DNA of 32,391 nucleotides from an uncultured Pelagibacteraceae bacterium (GTDB lineage: Bacteria; Pseudomonadota; Alphaproteobacteria; Pelagibacterales; Pelagibacteraceae). Below are positions 1-9,558 of the stretch, piece after piece (position 1 is the stretch's first letter; each line of letters begins with the position of its first letter). A model generated the notes under the pieces. That model had not been told where the DNA came from, did not search any database, and saw nothing but the letters and a program-made list of their open reading frames with translations. Location of the stretch: assembly GCA_902596975.1 (NCBI GenBank), contig CACJWS010000013.1, forward strand, positions 1-32,391, in the 5' to 3' direction. The translations under genes were made by a program, and so were the position numbers.

Positions 1-1280
1 TAATAATAATTTTTAGTTTTTTTTGGTTAACAGCTCAATCGCTAGCTGTCACATTATATGAAGCATTAAATGAAACTTATAACAATAATAAACAATTAAA
101 TGCTGAGAGAGAAAATATAAAAGCATCAGAGGAAGATTTAAATATATCTAAAGCCGATTATATGCCTTCCTTGAGTTTAAGTGGGTCTAAGAGCCTTGAA
201 GAAACAAATAAACTTACAAATCAGAGCGGTGGCGATGCAACTATTAGTGATTCTGATCCATTCACAACATCTATAAAATTAGAGCAAACCTTATTGGATT
301 TTGGAAGAGACCTTAATTATGAAAAAAATTTAATAGGTTTAGAACTTTCAAAAGCAAGATTATTTAAAAAAGAACAGGATGTTCTTTACAGTGCTATAGA
401 AGCTTTTACATCTGTAATTTTATCAAGAGAAAAAGTTGCGATTAATAGACAAAATTTAAATTTGCTTATTAAACAACTTGAAAATGATAAAGTTAGATTA
501 GATAGAGGACAAATAAAAACCGCAGATTTATCACAAACCGAGTCTTCACTTGCTGGAGCAAGCGCTCAACTAACTCAAGCAAGAAGTGAATTAATGATTA
601 ACAAATTAAATTACGAAAATATTATTGGTAAACTTTTAAATACAAATGAATTAAAAAAAACAAACAGAGCAATTGTAGGAGTTCCAAGTGAACTTAGTAC
701 AGCAATCAATTTAGCAAGAGAGAACAATCCAGATATAATGATTGCTAAAATAGAATTAAATCAGTCCGAAATGGATATTGCTATTGCTGAAAGTGACCTA
801 AAACCTAGCGCATCTTTATCTTTAGAAAGATCATATGCTGAGGATTTTAGTTCAACTTATGACCAAAGAGAAAAGGATACACTTAAAGCAACAATTAGCT
901 GGCCATTTTATTCAGGTGGGAGTAAACGTGCAAAAATAAACAAGAATACAAATCTAAAAACTAGAAAAATTTTATTATTTGAAGATGCAGTAAAAACAAC
1001 TGAAAAAAATGTTGGAAGTGCATGGTCAAATCTTGAAGCATCTAAAAGTTTTTTAAATTCTGTAAGATCTCAAGTTAGAGCAGCAAAAATTGCCAACGAA
1101 GGAATAGCTGCAGAGTATGAAAGAGGTTCAAGAACAACGCTAGATGTTATTCAATCAAACTCTTTGTTGTTGGCTGCAAAAATTTCCCTTGCAGAATCTG
1201 AGAGAAATAATCTTATCGCTCAATATAATGTTCTAAAAGCCATTGGCTTACTGAATAGTGAATACCTAAAACTTAAGTAA
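1..1280 (+). CDS. tolC: TolC-family outer membrane efflux protein (5' end cut by window)
   Basis: Outer-membrane channel of the TolC/OEP family, used by type I secretion and RND-type efflux systems. The frame is open from base 3 and its first codons read as the end of a signal peptide (IIIFSFFWLTAQSLA) followed by VTLYEALNETYNNNKQL, the usual mature N-terminus of TolC proteins. The gene therefore starts just outside the window, and the first internal ATG (162) is not the true start. The body shows two OEP-type repeats: long amphipathic coiled-coil helices with LDFGRD in the first and WPFYSGGSKRA in the second, the beta-strand positions of each repeat. The protein ends ...LLNSEYLKLK. Partner pump genes are not in the window, so the substrate is unknown. 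The family call is firm; tolC as symbol denotes the family. Confidence 0.9.
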   Translation, partial: IIIFSFFWLTAQSLAVTLYEALNETYNNNKQLNAERENIKASEEDLNISKADYMPSLSLSGSKSLEETNKLTNQSGGDATISDSDPFTTSIKLEQTLLDFGRDLNYEKNLIGLELSKARLFKKEQDVLYSAIEAFTSVILSREKVAINRQNLNLLIKQLENDKVRLDRGQIKTADLSQTESSLAGASAQLTQARSELMINKLNYENIIGKLLNTNELKKTNRAIVGVPSELSTAINLARENNPDIMIAKIELNQSEMDIAIAESDLKPSASLSLERSYAEDFSSTYDQREKDTLKATISWPFYSGGSKRAKINKNTNLKTRKILLFEDAVKTTEKNVGSAWSNLEASKSFLNSVRSQVRAAKIANEGIAAEYERGSRTTLDVIQSNSLLLAAKISLAESERNNLIAQYNVLKAIGLLNSEYLKLK

Positions 1281-1312
1281 TTTAACGATTTTAAGCTATT
1301 TTGAGAAATATA

Positions 1313-1347
1313 TTGCCAATGAGAACAAAATGTGTACATTTAAGTTC
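1313..1347 (+). promoter_or_regulatory. Candidate recA promoter with overlapping palindromic operator (possible SOS box)
   Basis: A -35-like TTGCCA (1313-1318) and a -10-like TACATT (1335-1340) are 16 bp apart. Between and over them lies GAAC-N7-GTAC (1323-1337), one base off the alphaproteobacterial LexA direct-repeat consensus GAACN7GAAC. The same stretch contains a perfect dyad AAATGT-GT-ACATTT (1328-1341), flanked by GAAC (1323) and GTTC (1344), giving a near-palindrome of 25 bp. An operator between -35 and -10 fits repression of recA. The bound protein is not known from the sequence; LexA is an inference. Confidence 0.45.
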
Positions 1348-1387
1348 ATGATTCGAGTGTTAAAAAAAGCAAAAAAAGAGGCAAAAA

Positions 1388-2512
1388 ATGACTAAAAATA
1401 ACCTAAAAGTGGTGAAAACCGCAAAAGATAAAGAATTGGAAAACAAAGAAAAAAATAAAGCATTAGACGCAGCAATCAGCCAAATTACAGATAGCTTCGG
1501 AAAAGGCTCAGTAATGAAGCTTGGTGAGCAAAAAGCTATGGATGTTGAGTCTATCTCAACTGGATCTTTAAGCTTAGATCTTGCTTTAGGAATTGGTGGA
1601 TTGCCAAAAGGAAGAATTATTGAAATTTATGGACCTGAGTCTTCAGGAAAAACTACATTAGCATTACAAGTAGTTGCAGAGGCTCAGAAGGCAGGTGGAA
1701 TTTGTGGTTTCGTTGATGCAGAACACGCTTTAGATCCAGTGTATGCAAAGAAATTAGGTGTAAATACTGAAGAGTTACTAATTTCTCAACCAGACACAGG
1801 TGAACAAGCTTTAGAAATTACTGATACATTAATTAAATCTGGCTCAATGTCAGTTCTTGTAGTGGACTCTGTAGCTGCATTAACGCCAAGAGCTGAAATT
1901 GAAGGCGATATGGGTGATACTCATGTTGGTTTGCAAGCTAGATTGATGTCTCAAGCATTGAGAAAATTAACAGGCTCAATTTCACGAACTAATACAATGG
2001 TTATTTTCATTAACCAAATTAGAATGAAAATTGGTGTTATGTTTGGAAGTCCAGAAACAACATCAGGTGGAAACTCTTTGAAATTCTACTCATCAGTTAG
2101 AATGGACATTAGAAGAATTGGAGCAATCAAAGATAAAGATAATATTGTTGGTAACACAACAAGAGTTAAAGTTGTGAAAAACAAAGTTGCTCCACCATTT
2201 AAAGTTGTTGAGTTTGACTTAATGTATGGAAAAGGAATTAGTAAAGTAGGGGAACTAATAGACCTAGGTGCCAAAGCAGATATCGTAGAGAAATCTGGAG
2301 CTTGGTACGCTTACAAAGGTGAAAAAATTGGTCAAGGTAGAGAAAATGCGAAACTTTACCTTGAACAAAATCCTAAAGCCGCTGCTGAAATTGAAATGGC
2401 AATCAGAGAAAAGGCTGGTGTGATCTCAAAGAAAATTGAGGGAAATCCACTAAGCGAAGAAAAAGTAGAGGCTCAAAAAACAGAGGAAGAAGTTCCTACT
2501 AAAAAAAATTAG
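1388..2512 (+). CDS. recA: Recombinase A
   Basis: RecA forms ATP-dependent filaments on single-stranded DNA for homologous recombination and triggers LexA autocleavage. The 374-residue protein has the Walker A motif GPESSGKTT at residues 82-90, the DAEHALDP segment, [20 protein letters not shown] (Walker B and loop region), [19 protein letters not shown] (loop L2 area) and a charged C-terminal tail. Compared with E. coli RecA it has about 16 extra N-terminal residues, lysine-rich. These belong to the normal ATG start at 1388, which is preceded by the purine-rich AAAAAGAGGCAAAA. It stands alone as a transcription unit: candidate promoter/operator upstream, intrinsic terminator downstream. Confidence 0.98.
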   Translation: MTKNNLKVVKTAKDKELENKEKNKALDAAISQITDSFGKGSVMKLGEQKAMDVESISTGSLSLDLALGIGGLPKGRIIEIYGPESSGKTTLALQVVAEAQKAGGICGFVDAEHALDPVYAKKLGVNTEELLISQPDTGEQALEITDTLIKSGSMSVLVVDSVAALTPRAEIEGDMGDTHVGLQARLMSQALRKLTGSISRTNTMVIFINQIRMKIGVMFGSPETTSGGNSLKFYSSVRMDIRRIGAIKDKDNIVGNTTRVKVVKNKVAPPFKVVEFDLMYGKGISKVGELIDLGAKADIVEKSGAWYAYKGEKIGQGRENAKLYLEQNPKAAAEIEMAIREKAGVISKKIEGNPLSEEKVEAQKTEEEVPTKKN

Positions 2513-2529
2513 CAGATAACTTTTAGTTA

Positions 2530-2560
2530 TTAAAAAGGCGCTCGAATGGGCGCCTTTTTT
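2530..2560 (+). terminator. Intrinsic terminator of recA
   Basis: Arms AAAAAGGCGC (2532-2541) and GCGCCTTTTT (2550-2559) pair perfectly. Two further pairs (T-G and C-G) close a GAAT loop, and a T run follows. The hairpin begins 19 bases after the recA stop. This is one of only two clear rho-independent terminators in the window. Confidence 0.9.
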
Positions 2561-2573
2561 CCCTTCAGAGGTG

Positions 2574-2601
2574 TAGACATCAATAGAAAAAGCTGTATTT
2601 T
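2574..2601 (+). promoter_or_regulatory. Candidate alaS promoter
   Basis: TAGACA (2574-2579; five of six matches to TTGACA) and TATTTT (2596-2601; four of six to TATAAT) are 16 bp apart, downstream of the recA terminator. Transcription would begin about at 2607-2609, only one to three bases before the alaS ATG, so the message may have almost no leader. Motif match only. Confidence 0.35.
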
Positions 2602-2609
2602 AACAAAAT

Positions 2610-5273
2610 ATGGCAAAAACATTAAACGAGATCAGATCAACTTTTTTAAATTATTTCGAAAAAAATGATCATAAGATAGTTGAGTCTAGCAATTTGGTTC
2701 CAAATAATGATCCAACATTAATGTTTGCAAATTCTGGTATGGTCCAGTTTAAAAATGTTTTTACCGGATTAGAAAAAAGAGATTATCAAAGAGCTACTAC
2801 TTCTCAAAAATGTGTAAGAGCAGGAGGTAAACACAACGATCTAGAAAATGTTGGTTACACCCCAAGACATCACACGTTTTTTGAAATGCTAGGAAATTTC
2901 TCTTTTGGAGATTATTTCAAAGAAAGGGGAATTGAACTTGCTTGGAATTTAATTACTAAAGATTTTGGATTAAATAAAGATAGATTATATGTAACGGTTT
3001 TTCATGAAGATGATGAAGCGTTCAATTTTTGGAAGAAAATAGCGGGTTTTAGCGACGATAGAATTATTAGGATAGCTACTTCAGATAACTTTTGGTCAAT
3101 GGGCGAGACGGGCCCTTGCGGACCTTGTTCAGAGATATTTTATGATCATGGAGATCATTTAAAAGGTGGTTTACCTGGAACAAAAGATGAAGATGGCGAT
3201 AGATATATTGAGATATGGAATTTGGTCTTTATGCAATTTGAGCAAGTCTCAAAAGATAAGAGAATTAATCTTCCAAAACCTTCAGTAGATACTGGAATGG
3301 GTTTAGAGAGAATTGCAGCATTACTTCAGGGTACACATGATAATTATGAAACAGACCATTTTAAAAAATTGATTAGTTCGATTTCTGAATTTACGAAAGT
3401 AAAACAAGATGAAAATAATTTATCAAGCTTTAGAGTTATTGCAGATCACTTAAGAGCTAGCTCATTTCTTCTTGCAGAAGGAGTATTACCTTCAAATGAA
3501 GGTAGAGGTTATGTCCTTAGAAGAATAATGAGAAGAGGAATGAGACATTCTCATTTGTTAGGCTCTAAAGAACCAGTCTTCAATAAAATATTTGATACAT
3601 TGAAAGATGAGATGAAAGGAAACTATCCTGAATTGGAAAGATCGGAAACTTTAATTAAAGAAACGTTAAAAATGGAAGAGGAAAAATTTTTAGTATTACT
3701 TGATAGAGGAATTAAAATTTTGAATGACGAAATTTCAAAAATAAAAAAAGTTTTACCAGGTGAAGTAGCGTTTAAATTATATGATACTTATGGTTTCCCG
3801 TTAGACTTAACTGAAGATATTTTAAAAAATAAATCTTTGACTGTTGATCAAAATAAATTTGATGAGCTAATGAAAAAGAGTAAAGAGCTTGCAAAACAAA
3901 ATTGGAAAGGTTCCGGAGATGCCTCTGAAGAAGAAATCTGGTTTGGTATAAAAGATAAAATAGGACCTACAGAGTTTCTTGGGTATGAGTTTAACCAATC
4001 AGAAGGAGTGGTGTTATCGATAATTAAAAATAATAAAGAAGCACAAAATATTTCAAATGGTGAGGAAGGGACAATTATTACTAATCAAACCCCTTTTTAT
4101 GGAGAGTCTGGTGGACAAGTTGGAGATCAAGGAACAATAGTATCTGGTAATTCAGTATTTGAGGTTACAGATACTCAAAAAAAACTTGGAGATCTGTTTA
4201 TACATCATGGAATTTTAAAATCAGGTGAGATTAAGATTAAAGACGTTGTAGAAATGAAAATAGATATTGAAAGACGTAACAATCTTAAGGCATATCATTC
4301 TGCAACTCATTTATTACATGAGTCTCTGAGAAGAACATTGGGAAAACACGTTATGCAAAAAGGATCTTTAGTTGCGCCTGATAGACTAAGATTTGATTTT
4401 AGTCATATGAAACCAATTACAGAGGATGAATTAAAAATTATCGATAAATTAGTTAATGAATACGTACAAAACAAAACTGATGTAACTACAAGAATTATGA
4501 CACCAAAAGCTGCCATTGAAAAAGGTGCTTTAGCTTTTTTTGGTGAAAAATATGGAGAAGAAGTGAGAGTAGTTTCTATGGGAGCGGAAAATAACTCTTA
4601 TTTTTCAACAGAATTATGTGGTGGAACACATGTAAAAAATACAGGTGATATTGGAAAATTTAAAACTATTAGCCAATCCTCAATAGCTGCTGGAGTTAGA
4701 AGGGTTGAAGCTTTAAGGGATAAACAACTCGAAATATTCTTAAAAAACAAGGAAAAAATGTCAAACCTTTCTGCACAAAAAGATGAAGACAGTATTAAAG
4801 AAGTGTCTGCTCAAATTATTAAATTAGGCGGAAAACCAAATCTAGAAAATAAAGATACGAAAGGATTAATTAAAGACCTTAATAAACAACTAGAACAATT
4901 AAATATTCAAACAGTTTTAGGTGATAAAACAAAAAACATAATTAAAGATGAAAATATAAATGGAACTCAAGTTAGATTACAAAAAGTTCAAGATTTATCT
5001 CCAAAAGACCTAAGAAAACTTGTTGATGCAGGTAAAAAAGAATTGGGTGAAGGAATAGTGGTAGTATTTGCAAATAAGGATGAGAAAGTTGGTCTTGCTG
5101 TAGGTGTAACAGAAAATTTAACAAATAAATACGATGCAGTTAAATTTGCAAAACTAGGATCTGAAATTATTGGCGGAAAGGGCGGTGGAGGTCGTAAAGA
5201 TTTTGCACAGGCTGGAGGCCAAGACTCAAATAAAATCGACGAAGCTTTAGAAAAATTAAAGATGTTAGTTTAA
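2610..5273 (+). CDS. alaS: Alanine--tRNA ligase
   Basis: Charges tRNA-Ala with alanine and edits mischarged Ser/Gly. All parts of an 887-residue AlaRS are present. The class II catalytic core begins [14 protein letters not shown] and includes [19 protein letters not shown] and [18 protein letters not shown]. The editing domain has zinc ligands H563 and H567 (HSATHLLHE) and C670 and H674 (CGGTH). A C-Ala domain ends with the glycine-rich [16 protein letters not shown]. There is no Shine-Dalgarno-like stretch before the ATG, in keeping with a possible very short leader. Its 3' end overlaps the convergent icd gene by 9 bp with no terminator between them. Confidence 0.98.
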   Translation: MAKTLNEIRSTFLNYFEKNDHKIVESSNLVPNNDPTLMFANSGMVQFKNVFTGLEKRDYQRATTSQKCVRAGGKHNDLENVGYTPRHHTFFEMLGNFSFGDYFKERGIELAWNLITKDFGLNKDRLYVTVFHEDDEAFNFWKKIAGFSDDRIIRIATSDNFWSMGETGPCGPCSEIFYDHGDHLKGGLPGTKDEDGDRYIEIWNLVFMQFEQVSKDKRINLPKPSVDTGMGLERIAALLQGTHDNYETDHFKKLISSISEFTKVKQDENNLSSFRVIADHLRASSFLLAEGVLPSNEGRGYVLRRIMRRGMRHSHLLGSKEPVFNKIFDTLKDEMKGNYPELERSETLIKETLKMEEEKFLVLLDRGIKILNDEISKIKKVLPGEVAFKLYDTYGFPLDLTEDILKNKSLTVDQNKFDELMKKSKELAKQNWKGSGDASEEEIWFGIKDKIGPTEFLGYEFNQSEGVVLSIIKNNKEAQNISNGEEGTIITNQTPFYGESGGQVGDQGTIVSGNSVFEVTDTQKKLGDLFIHHGILKSGEIKIKDVVEMKIDIERRNNLKAYHSATHLLHESLRRTLGKHVMQKGSLVAPDRLRFDFSHMKPITEDELKIIDKLVNEYVQNKTDVTTRIMTPKAAIEKGALAFFGEKYGEEVRVVSMGAENNSYFSTELCGGTHVKNTGDIGKFKTISQSSIAAGVRRVEALRDKQLEIFLKNKEKMSNLSAQKDEDSIKEVSAQIIKLGGKPNLENKDTKGLIKDLNKQLEQLNIQTVLGDKTKNIIKDENINGTQVRLQKVQDLSPKDLRKLVDAGKKELGEGIVVVFANKDEKVGLAVGVTENLTNKYDAVKFAKLGSEIIGGKGGGGRKDFAQAGGQDSNKIDEALEKLKMLV

Positions 5274-6479
5274 TTTTTGTTTTAAACTTCCATCGATTGC
5301 ATCTAAAAACTGGTTAGTTGTTAAATATTTTGTAGAAGGACCAATAAGTATTGCCAAATCTTTGGTCATTGATCCTGATTCAACTGACTCAACACATACT
5401 TCTTCAAGTGTTTTGGCAAATTTTATTAATTCATCATTACTATCTAACTTTCCTCTGTGCGCCAAACCTCTTGTCCACGCAAATATAGATGCAATTGGAT
5501 TGGTTGATGTTTCTTTACCTTGCTGATGCATTCTAAAATGTCGAGTAACAGTACCATGAGCCGCTTCTGCTTCCATTGTTCTGCCATCAGGTGCTAATAA
5601 AACACTTGTCATTAAACCTAATGAGCCATAACCTTGAGCAACAGTATCTGACTGAACATCGCCATCGTAGTTTTTACAAGCCCATATATATTTACCATGC
5701 CACTTCATAGCACAAGCAACCATATCATCGATTAATCTATGTTCATAAGTTATGTTATTTTTTTCAAATTCTGATTTAAAATCTTTTTCAAAAATATTTT
5801 GAAATATATCTTTAAATCTACCGTCATATTTTTTTAGTATGGTATTCTTTGTTGATAAATATACAGGCCATTTTTTTATTAGGCCATAATTGAAACATGA
5901 TCTTGCAAAGTCCTCTATTGATTTATCTAAATTATACATTGAAAGAGCAATACCTGGTCCTGGGAAATTAAATACTTCATATTTCTTTTCATCATTTCCA
6001 TCTTCCGATGTCCACTTAACTTCTAATTTACCTTTTCCGGGAACTAAAAAATCTGTAGCTCTGTATTGATCACCAAAAGCATGCCTTCCAATAATTAATG
6101 GATCTGTCCAAGATGGGACAAGTTTAGGAATATTTTTACAAATTATTGGCTCTCTAAATACTGTTCCTCCAATAATATTTCTTATTGTTCCATTTGGCGA
6201 TCTCCACATTTTCTTTAATTTAAATTCTTCAACTCTCGCTTCATCAGGAGTAATAGTTGCGCATTTGATACCTACTCCATTTTTCTTGATTGCATTGGCA
6301 CAGTCGATTGTAATTTTGTCATCTGTATCATCTCTGCTTTTCATTCCTAGATCATAATACTCAATGCCTAAATCTAAATAAGGTAGAATTAATTTGTTTT
6401 TGATGAATTCCCAAATTACTCTTGTCATTTCATCGCCGTCTAGCTCAACAATGGGATTTTTTACCTTAATTTTGCTCAT
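5265..6479 (-). CDS. icd: NADP-dependent isocitrate dehydrogenase
   Basis: Converts isocitrate to 2-oxoglutarate and CO2 with NADP+ in the TCA cycle. The sequence follows the eukaryote/alphaproteobacterial homodimeric type (about 404 residues), not the E. coli type. Seen are [15 protein letters not shown] near the N-terminus, the substrate loop KSPNGT-like [72 protein letters not shown] and [12 protein letters not shown] chose the ATG at 6479 ([15 protein letters not shown]), where the family begins; the frame stays open 15 codons further upstream to another ATG at 6524, but those residues are not family-like. It is divergent from psd and convergent with alaS. Confidence 0.96.
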   Translation of the reverse strand: MSKIKVKNPIVELDGDEMTRVIWEFIKNKLILPYLDLGIEYYDLGMKSRDDTDDKITIDCANAIKKNGVGIKCATITPDEARVEEFKLKKMWRSPNGTIRNIIGGTVFREPIICKNIPKLVPSWTDPLIIGRHAFGDQYRATDFLVPGKGKLEVKWTSEDGNDEKKYEVFNFPGPGIALSMYNLDKSIEDFARSCFNYGLIKKWPVYLSTKNTILKKYDGRFKDIFQNIFEKDFKSEFEKNNITYEHRLIDDMVACAMKWHGKYIWACKNYDGDVQSDTVAQGYGSLGLMTSVLLAPDGRTMEAEAAHGTVTRHFRMHQQGKETSTNPIASIFAWTRGLAHRGKLDSNDELIKFAKTLEEVCVESVESGSMTKDLAILIGPSTKYLTTNQFLDAIDGSLKQKLN

Positions 6480-6553
6480 TTTTTGATGTATCTTAATAAT
6501 TGAATTTATACTTTTTATATACATATTAATCCAGAATTATCAATTGAACGATT

Positions 6554-7201
6554 ATGATAGACAAAATTTTTCCAAAGATTCATAACGAAGGCTATAAATT
6601 TATAGTAATTTTTGTAGTAGCAACGATCATTTTATATTTCATTCATGGTTTTTTAGGTTTCATAGGATTGGTTTTAAGTATTTGGTGTTATTATTTTTTT
6701 AGAGATCCAGAAAGAATTCCAATAAATGATGAGAACTATTTAACAAGTCCTGCTGACGGATTGGTTTTACAAGTTTTAGATACAAACGGACCAAAAGAAT
6801 TGGGACTTGAAAATAAAAAATTCAAGAAAGTAAGTATATTTATGAATGTATTTGACTGTCATGTGAATAGATCTCCATGTTCAGGAAAAATTGAAGAAAT
6901 TTTATACAAACCTGGAAAATTTATTAATGCATCTCTTGATAAAGCAAGCGAAGATAATGAAAGAAATTATTATAAAATTAAAAACTCTAAAGGAGAAGAC
7001 ATAATTGTAGTTCAAATAGCAGGACTGGTTGCCCGGAGAATAGTAACAGATACCTCAGTTGAAGAAAATGTTGATCAAGGATCTAGAATAGGAATGATTA
7101 GATTTGGTAGTAGAGCAGATTTATATTTTGAAAACTATGAACCATTAGTAAAAGTTAATCAAAGAGCAGTTGCTGGAGAAACATTGATAGCTAAAAGATA
7201 A
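6554..7201 (+). CDS. psd: Phosphatidylserine decarboxylase proenzyme
   Basis: Decarboxylates phosphatidylserine to phosphatidylethanolamine at the inner membrane. The 215-residue length is that of the short bacterial/archaeal Psd type. Two hydrophobic segments lie near residues 15-55. They are followed by SPADGLVLQV, the FMNVFDCHVNRSPCSGKI block and the self-cleavage site GMIRFGSR, where cleavage between G185 and S186 would make the pyruvoyl cofactor. The pssA ATG follows the stop directly, so the two consecutive steps of PE synthesis are co-transcribed, with the second enzyme encoded first. Confidence 0.95.
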   Translation: MIDKIFPKIHNEGYKFIVIFVVATIILYFIHGFLGFIGLVLSIWCYYFFRDPERIPINDENYLTSPADGLVLQVLDTNGPKELGLENKKFKKVSIFMNVFDCHVNRSPCSGKIEEILYKPGKFINASLDKASEDNERNYYKIKNSKGEDIIVVQIAGLVARRIVTDTSVEENVDQGSRIGMIRFGSRADLYFENYEPLVKVNQRAVAGETLIAKR

Positions 7202-7999
7202 ATGGAAAATCCAAAAAAGAATATAAGATTAGTATCAAATAAAAATTCAAGAGTTATTTTGCCGAATATTATGACATTGGTTGGAGTATGTATTGGCTTA
7301 ACTTCAATTAAATTTGCATTTGATGGAAGATTTGAATTATCAGTTATCGCAGTTTTAATTGCCGCAATCATTGATGGTTTAGATGGAAGAATTGCCAGAT
7401 TAATTAAAGCCACATCAAAAGTTGGAAAAGAATTAGACTCATTAACAGATGTAATTAGTTTTGGAGTTGCGCCAGCATTCATAATGTATTTCTGGGCGCT
7501 AGATAATATTGGCAGATTTGGTTGGTTAATATCTTTAATATATGTGGTTTGTGTTGCCTTAAGACTTGCAAGATTTAATGTTTCAACAGGAAGTGAACCT
7601 TCATGGAGAGATAATTTTTTTGAAGGTATTCCATCACCGGCAGGGGGAGTATTAGTATTAATGCCATTAATTTATAGTTTTAGTGAAGTTCAGTTTATAA
7701 CTATTAATAAAAATATTATTGTTCCATCTTTATTCATTGTTATTTCTGTACTTTTGATAAGCAAAATTCCTACATATTCTTTAAAAAGAATCGTTGTACC
7801 AAGAAGTACTTCTATATTTCTTTTATTTGGAATAATTTTATATTTTGGTTTGTTGCTAATATATACCTTTAATACAATTATAATTTCAGGAATTATTTAC
7901 TTATTAATCATTCCAGCAAGTTCTATTCATTACTTATTTTTAAAAAAACAAAATAAAGAAAAAGATGATGGCGTTGATCATCATGAAGATATTTTGTAA
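7202..7999 (+). CDS. pssA: CDP-diacylglycerol--serine O-phosphatidyltransferase
   Basis: Makes phosphatidylserine from CDP-diacylglycerol and serine, supplying Psd. It is an integral membrane protein of 265 residues, mostly hydrophobic after residue 20. The CDP-alcohol phosphotransferase signature DGxxAR-x8-GxxxDxxxD is complete: D61-G62, A65-R66, G75, D79, D83. The substrate-binding segments ALRLARFNVS and FFEGIPSPAGG are also present. The start abuts the psd stop and its stop shares one base with the next start (TAATG). The C-terminal tail is hydrophilic and acidic (EKDDGVDHHEDIL). Confidence 0.95.
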   Translation: MENPKKNIRLVSNKNSRVILPNIMTLVGVCIGLTSIKFAFDGRFELSVIAVLIAAIIDGLDGRIARLIKATSKVGKELDSLTDVISFGVAPAFIMYFWALDNIGRFGWLISLIYVVCVALRLARFNVSTGSEPSWRDNFFEGIPSPAGGVLVLMPLIYSFSEVQFITINKNIIVPSLFIVISVLLISKIPTYSLKRIVVPRSTSIFLLFGIILYFGLLLIYTFNTIIISGIIYLLIIPASSIHYLFLKKQNKEKDDGVDHHEDIL

Positions 8000-8913
8000 T
8001 GAAAGAGAATGTAATTATTTCTCTAGCAGATTCTAATTACTTTGAATTGCTAAATGAATTAATAGACTCTATTAAACAATTCAATCACAGTGAAAAGGTC
8101 GCTATTTGTATACTTGATGCGGGTTTAACAGAGGAGCAAACTGCTCTTCTAAAAAATAAAGTAGACGAGATCAAAAAAGCTGAATGGGATATTGAGGTTC
8201 CACAATCTAAAGTTAAAGGTAAAGAATGGCTAAAAAGTCAAGTATCAAGAGCATTTCTTCCAAAATATTTTCCTAACTATAAAAAATATCTGTGGATTGA
8301 TTGTGATGCTTGGGTTCAAGATTGGAGTTCAATAGACTTATATTTTAAGGCTTGTGATAACGGTAAACTAGGAATTACACAAACAATGACACCTGGATAT
8401 AGAATATTAAGTAACGTTAATTGGTTGTTCGGAAAACTGGCACTTATAAAATCTCAAAATTTTAAACATGCTATTAAATCTAAAATTGATATTAATAAAG
8501 CAAGAAAGTTAGCATTTGCCCCACATATTAATATTGGTGTTTTCTCATTAGAAAAAGACTCTAGCTGTTGGAATGTTTGGCAAAAAAATTTAAAAACTAC
8601 TCTTAGTCATGGCCAAATATTTGGTTCAGAGCAACTAGCAATAAATATATGTGTATATATAGATAATGTAGATGTTGAATTTCTTCCTCATAATTGCAAC
8701 TGGCTAGCTAGTAATTTACTTCCAAAGTTTGATGAAAAGAATAAAATTTTCGTGGAACCTTTTTTACCAAATCATAAAATTGGAATTATACATTTGGCTA
8801 GTGGGATTAAAGTAAATGATAAAGATATGAGAAATGAAAAAAATCTAGAGATAGAATTAAATACTTTAGATAATAATAAAATCTCAAAATCTTTAAGGTT
8901 TAAAACTAATTGA
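7999..8913 (+). CDS. Putative glycosyltransferase, GT8-like
   Basis: The 304-residue protein has the layout of a GT-A fold glycosyltransferase of family 8. It starts VIISLADSNYFELLNELIDS, has the helix KSQVSRAFLPKYFPNYKKYL, then the DxD metal/nucleotide-sugar motif D101-C-D103 in YLWIDCDAWVQDW, and later NIGVFSLEKDS and a GSEQLAIN segment typical of GT8. No signal peptide or membrane segment is visible, so it should act in the cytoplasm, perhaps on a lipid or cell-surface sugar. It sits between pssA (1-base overlap) and rlmE (4-base overlap). The acceptor and donor cannot be told from the sequence, and the linkage to phospholipid genes is only suggestive of a glycolipid role. Confidence 0.7.
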   Translation: MKENVIISLADSNYFELLNELIDSIKQFNHSEKVAICILDAGLTEEQTALLKNKVDEIKKAEWDIEVPQSKVKGKEWLKSQVSRAFLPKYFPNYKKYLWIDCDAWVQDWSSIDLYFKACDNGKLGITQTMTPGYRILSNVNWLFGKLALIKSQNFKHAIKSKIDINKARKLAFAPHINIGVFSLEKDSSCWNVWQKNLKTTLSHGQIFGSEQLAINICVYIDNVDVEFLPHNCNWLASNLLPKFDEKNKIFVEPFLPNHKIGIIHLASGIKVNDKDMRNEKNLEIELNTLDNNKISKSLRFKTN

Positions 8914-9521
8914 AAAAAAATAAAATCTCAAAAAATTGGATTAATAAGCAGAGAAGAGATATTTATGTTAGACAATCAAAAGTTGAAGGATATAGATCAA
9001 GAGCCGTTTATAAGTTGAAGGAAATTAACGAAAAATTTAAATTTTTAAAAAATAATATATCAGTAATAGATCTTGGAGCTGCTCCTGGAAGCTGGTCTCA
9101 ATATATATCAAGTAATTTAAAATGTAATAAGCATTTAGCAATAGATTTAAAAGAAATAGAAGAAATAAAGAATGTAAAAATTTTAAAAGGAGATTTTACA
9201 GATACTGAACAACAAAATAAAATTAATAATTATTTTGGTGGAAAAATTGACCTAATTATTTCAGATATGGCAGTCAATACAACTGGAAATAAAAATCTAG
9301 ACTCTATGGTAACTGGAGAATTAGTTTTAGAAGCTTTGGATTTTGCTACCAAAATGATGAAGCCAAATGGCTATTTTGTCTCAAAATTATTTATGGGAAC
9401 TTCTTTTAATGAAATAATAGCATTTTCAAAAAAAAATTTTGTAAAATTTAATGTTTATAAGCCTCCCGCAAGTAGAAAAGATTCTAAAGAAAGTTTTTTA
9501 ATTTGTAAAAATTTAAGATAG
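8910..9521 (+). CDS. rlmE: 23S rRNA (uridine-2'-O)-methyltransferase RlmE
   Basis: RlmE (FtsJ/RrmJ) methylates the 2'-O of U2552 in the 23S rRNA A-loop at a late step of 50S assembly. The 203 residues include the catalytic lysine in GYRSRAVYKL (K35), the SAM site VIDLGAAPGSWSQ, the catalytic aspartate in ISDMAVNTTGN, the lysine in FVSKLFMG and the glutamate in SKESFLICK, giving the K-D-K-E tetrad. The start is TTG at 8910, overlapping the upstream stop as TTGA. No ATG lies in a position that would keep the conserved N-terminus, so translational coupling to the upstream gene is likely. Confidence 0.93.
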   Translation: MKKNKISKNWINKQRRDIYVRQSKVEGYRSRAVYKLKEINEKFKFLKNNISVIDLGAAPGSWSQYISSNLKCNKHLAIDLKEIEEIKNVKILKGDFTDTEQQNKINNYFGGKIDLIISDMAVNTTGNKNLDSMVTGELVLEALDFATKMMKPNGYFVSKLFMGTSFNEIIAFSKKNFVKFNVYKPPASRKDSKESFLICKNLR

Positions 9522-9558
9522 ATACTTTCATTTTTTAAGGAATCGTTTATATAAGGAC

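Noticed and set aside
162-1280. TolC-like gene starting at the ATG at 162
   Set aside because: The frame is open from base 3 and encodes the end of a signal peptide and the usual mature N-terminus, so the gene begins before the window.
6480-6524. Fifteen-codon N-terminal extension of icd from the ATG at 6524
   Set aside because: The added residues are not part of the isocitrate dehydrogenase family; the ATG at 6479 gives the standard N-terminus.
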